NCBI RefSeq assembly: GCF_000247695.1
Contig: NW_004624747.1
Location: 7,716,325 to 7,780,324 of the forward strand
Reading direction: 5' to 3'
Length of the DNA stretch: 64,000 nt
Source: Heterocephalus glaber
Lineage: Eukaryota; Chordata; Mammalia; Rodentia; Bathyergidae
The notes beneath the pieces were generated by a model. That model saw only the letters and a program-made list of their open reading frames with translations. It did not search any database and was not told the origin of the DNA. Numbering within the stretch: the stretch's first letter is position 1; the number at the start of each line of letters is the position of its first letter. Made by a program: the position numbers and the translations under genes. Positions 63,234 through 64,000 of this stretch are shown here, piece after piece.

Positions 63234-63640
63234 CCTCTCCTCCGTTCTGCAGGTGATTGAATAACCAGTGTCCACCTGGGGTTCCCTTTGGCAGCAGCTT
63301 TGCCTTCCAGCCTCAGCCTTGCAGCCGGGTCTGCTCTCGTTATGCTCTTCTGGTAAACAGCCTCTCTTTAGAGCTGGGAGCTTCCCAGCTAGCTTGCTGC
63401 AGCGGGAGGTGTTTTTCAGCTGAAAGGCGCCCCCTGGGTCCTAAGCCTCCTATGCCATGCAAGATCACTAACCCTAGGCCTAGAGAGGAACTCAGCCAAG
63501 TGAAGAGAGGCTGAGTGGTTCAGGTTATGCTTAGCTGTGGATCGGTTTGAGACCTGCACAGCCACATCTTCAAGGCTTTTCATCACTTCTGTTTGCATTT
63601 CTGTGAGTATAGAAAGAATAATTCTGTCAAGGGAGGTCAT
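63234..63640 (-). promoter_or_regulatory. PIK3IP1: PIK3IP1 upstream region
   Basis: Repeat-free stretch before the coding start. No TATA box is seen and the transcription start is unknown. It holds a FOXO-type heptamer at 63353. Confidence 0.45.
63353..63359 (-). promoter_or_regulatory. PIK3IP1: FOXO-type site GTAAACA
   Basis: GTAAACA on the + strand reads TGTTTAC on the gene strand, 120 bases before the start codon. It fits the known induction of PIK3IP1 by FOXO factors when PI3K/AKT is low. Confidence 0.4.
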
Positions 63641-63831
63641 GGGGGTGGGGCATTATAAGTACAAAAGCAAAGAACATTTTAGGGAGGGGATGCTGGTTAC
63701 AACCAAGAGAAATTCAAGACCACATACACTGCACAAATGAATATGGAATGGAAGTGACTTTATGCCTATTGATAAAAGAAGGGGCTTTGTAGTTTATACA
63801 TGTTTATGAACACTGGCATATATATATCTGT

Positions 63832-63890
63832 GTGTGGTACTGGGGATCAAACCCAAGGGTTCTCTACCACCGAGCTACACCTCCAGTCCT
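63832..63890 (-). mobile_element. ID SINE fragment, older subtype
   Basis: 'gtggtactggggatcaaaccc', 'ttctctaccaccgagctacacc', 'ccagtcc'. Confidence 0.75.
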
Positions 63891-63914
63891 TTTTTATTTT
63901 ATTTTACTTTTATT

Positions 63915-64000
63915 TTTATTTTTTTTTTTGATACCAGGAATCGAACTCGGGACCTTGCGTTTGCAAGGCAGGCGCCGGAACCACTGAGCTAAATCCCTGG
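63915..64000 (-). mobile_element. ID-like tRNA-type SINE, cut by window end
   Basis: T-run, 'gataccaggaatcgaactcg', 'gcaaggcaggcgccggaacc', 'gctaaatccctgg'. The last few bases lie outside the window. Confidence 0.9.

Overview
The window is a piece of a mammalian nuclear genome, most likely a non-murid rodent. It has large GT-AG introns and dense SINEs of three related kinds: B1-type (7SL-derived), dimeric B1-dID, and a very abundant short tRNA-like ID family with A-rich tails. It also carries old MIR, L2, L1, MaLR-type LTR and DNA-transposon fossils. I cannot name the species. The mix of B1-dID and a lineage-specific ID-like SINE would suit a squirrel-related or castorimorph (beaver, pocket mouse, kangaroo rat) rodent.

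Two protein-coding genes lie tail to tail. LIMK2 (LIM domain kinase 2) is on the + strand. Its short-form (LIMK2b type) first coding exon starts at 18893, and 14 further coding exons run to a stop at 48646. The exons join in phase into a 617-residue protein, the length I recall for human LIMK2b. A 3' UTR follows to a polyadenylation signal at 50361. The exons of the longer LIMK2a form are not visible, so bases 1 to about 18000 are probably LIMK2a intron. PIK3IP1 (PI3K-interacting protein 1, a kringle-bearing membrane protein) is on the - strand. Its six coding exons run from 63233 down to 53008 and encode 263 residues.

Layout: 1-18000, repeat-rich and without a recognisable gene; 18000-18892, presumed LIMK2b promoter and 5' UTR; 18893-50380, LIMK2; 50390 to about 52100, the gap between the genes plus part of the PIK3IP1 3' UTR; about 52100-63233, PIK3IP1; 63234-64000, PIK3IP1 upstream region ending in a cut-off SINE. 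The gene order and orientation match what I recall of human chromosome 22 (LIMK2 +, PIK3IP1 -). The two proteins act in different pathways: LIMK2 phosphorylates cofilin downstream of ROCK/PAK, and PIK3IP1 dampens PI3K. Nothing here suggests joint function.

The less ordinary content is: four hAT transposons with SPIN/OposCharlie-like ends; at least 34 young ID-like SINEs, many with clear target-site duplications; a 36-bp U2 snRNA 5'-end retrocopy; a possible tail-only retroinsertion; a CpG-rich, promoter-like block inside PIK3IP1; and an overlapping upstream ORF on LIMK2b. I found no clearly new gene system. Repeat boundaries are read by eye and are good to about 10 bases unless a target-site duplication is cited.
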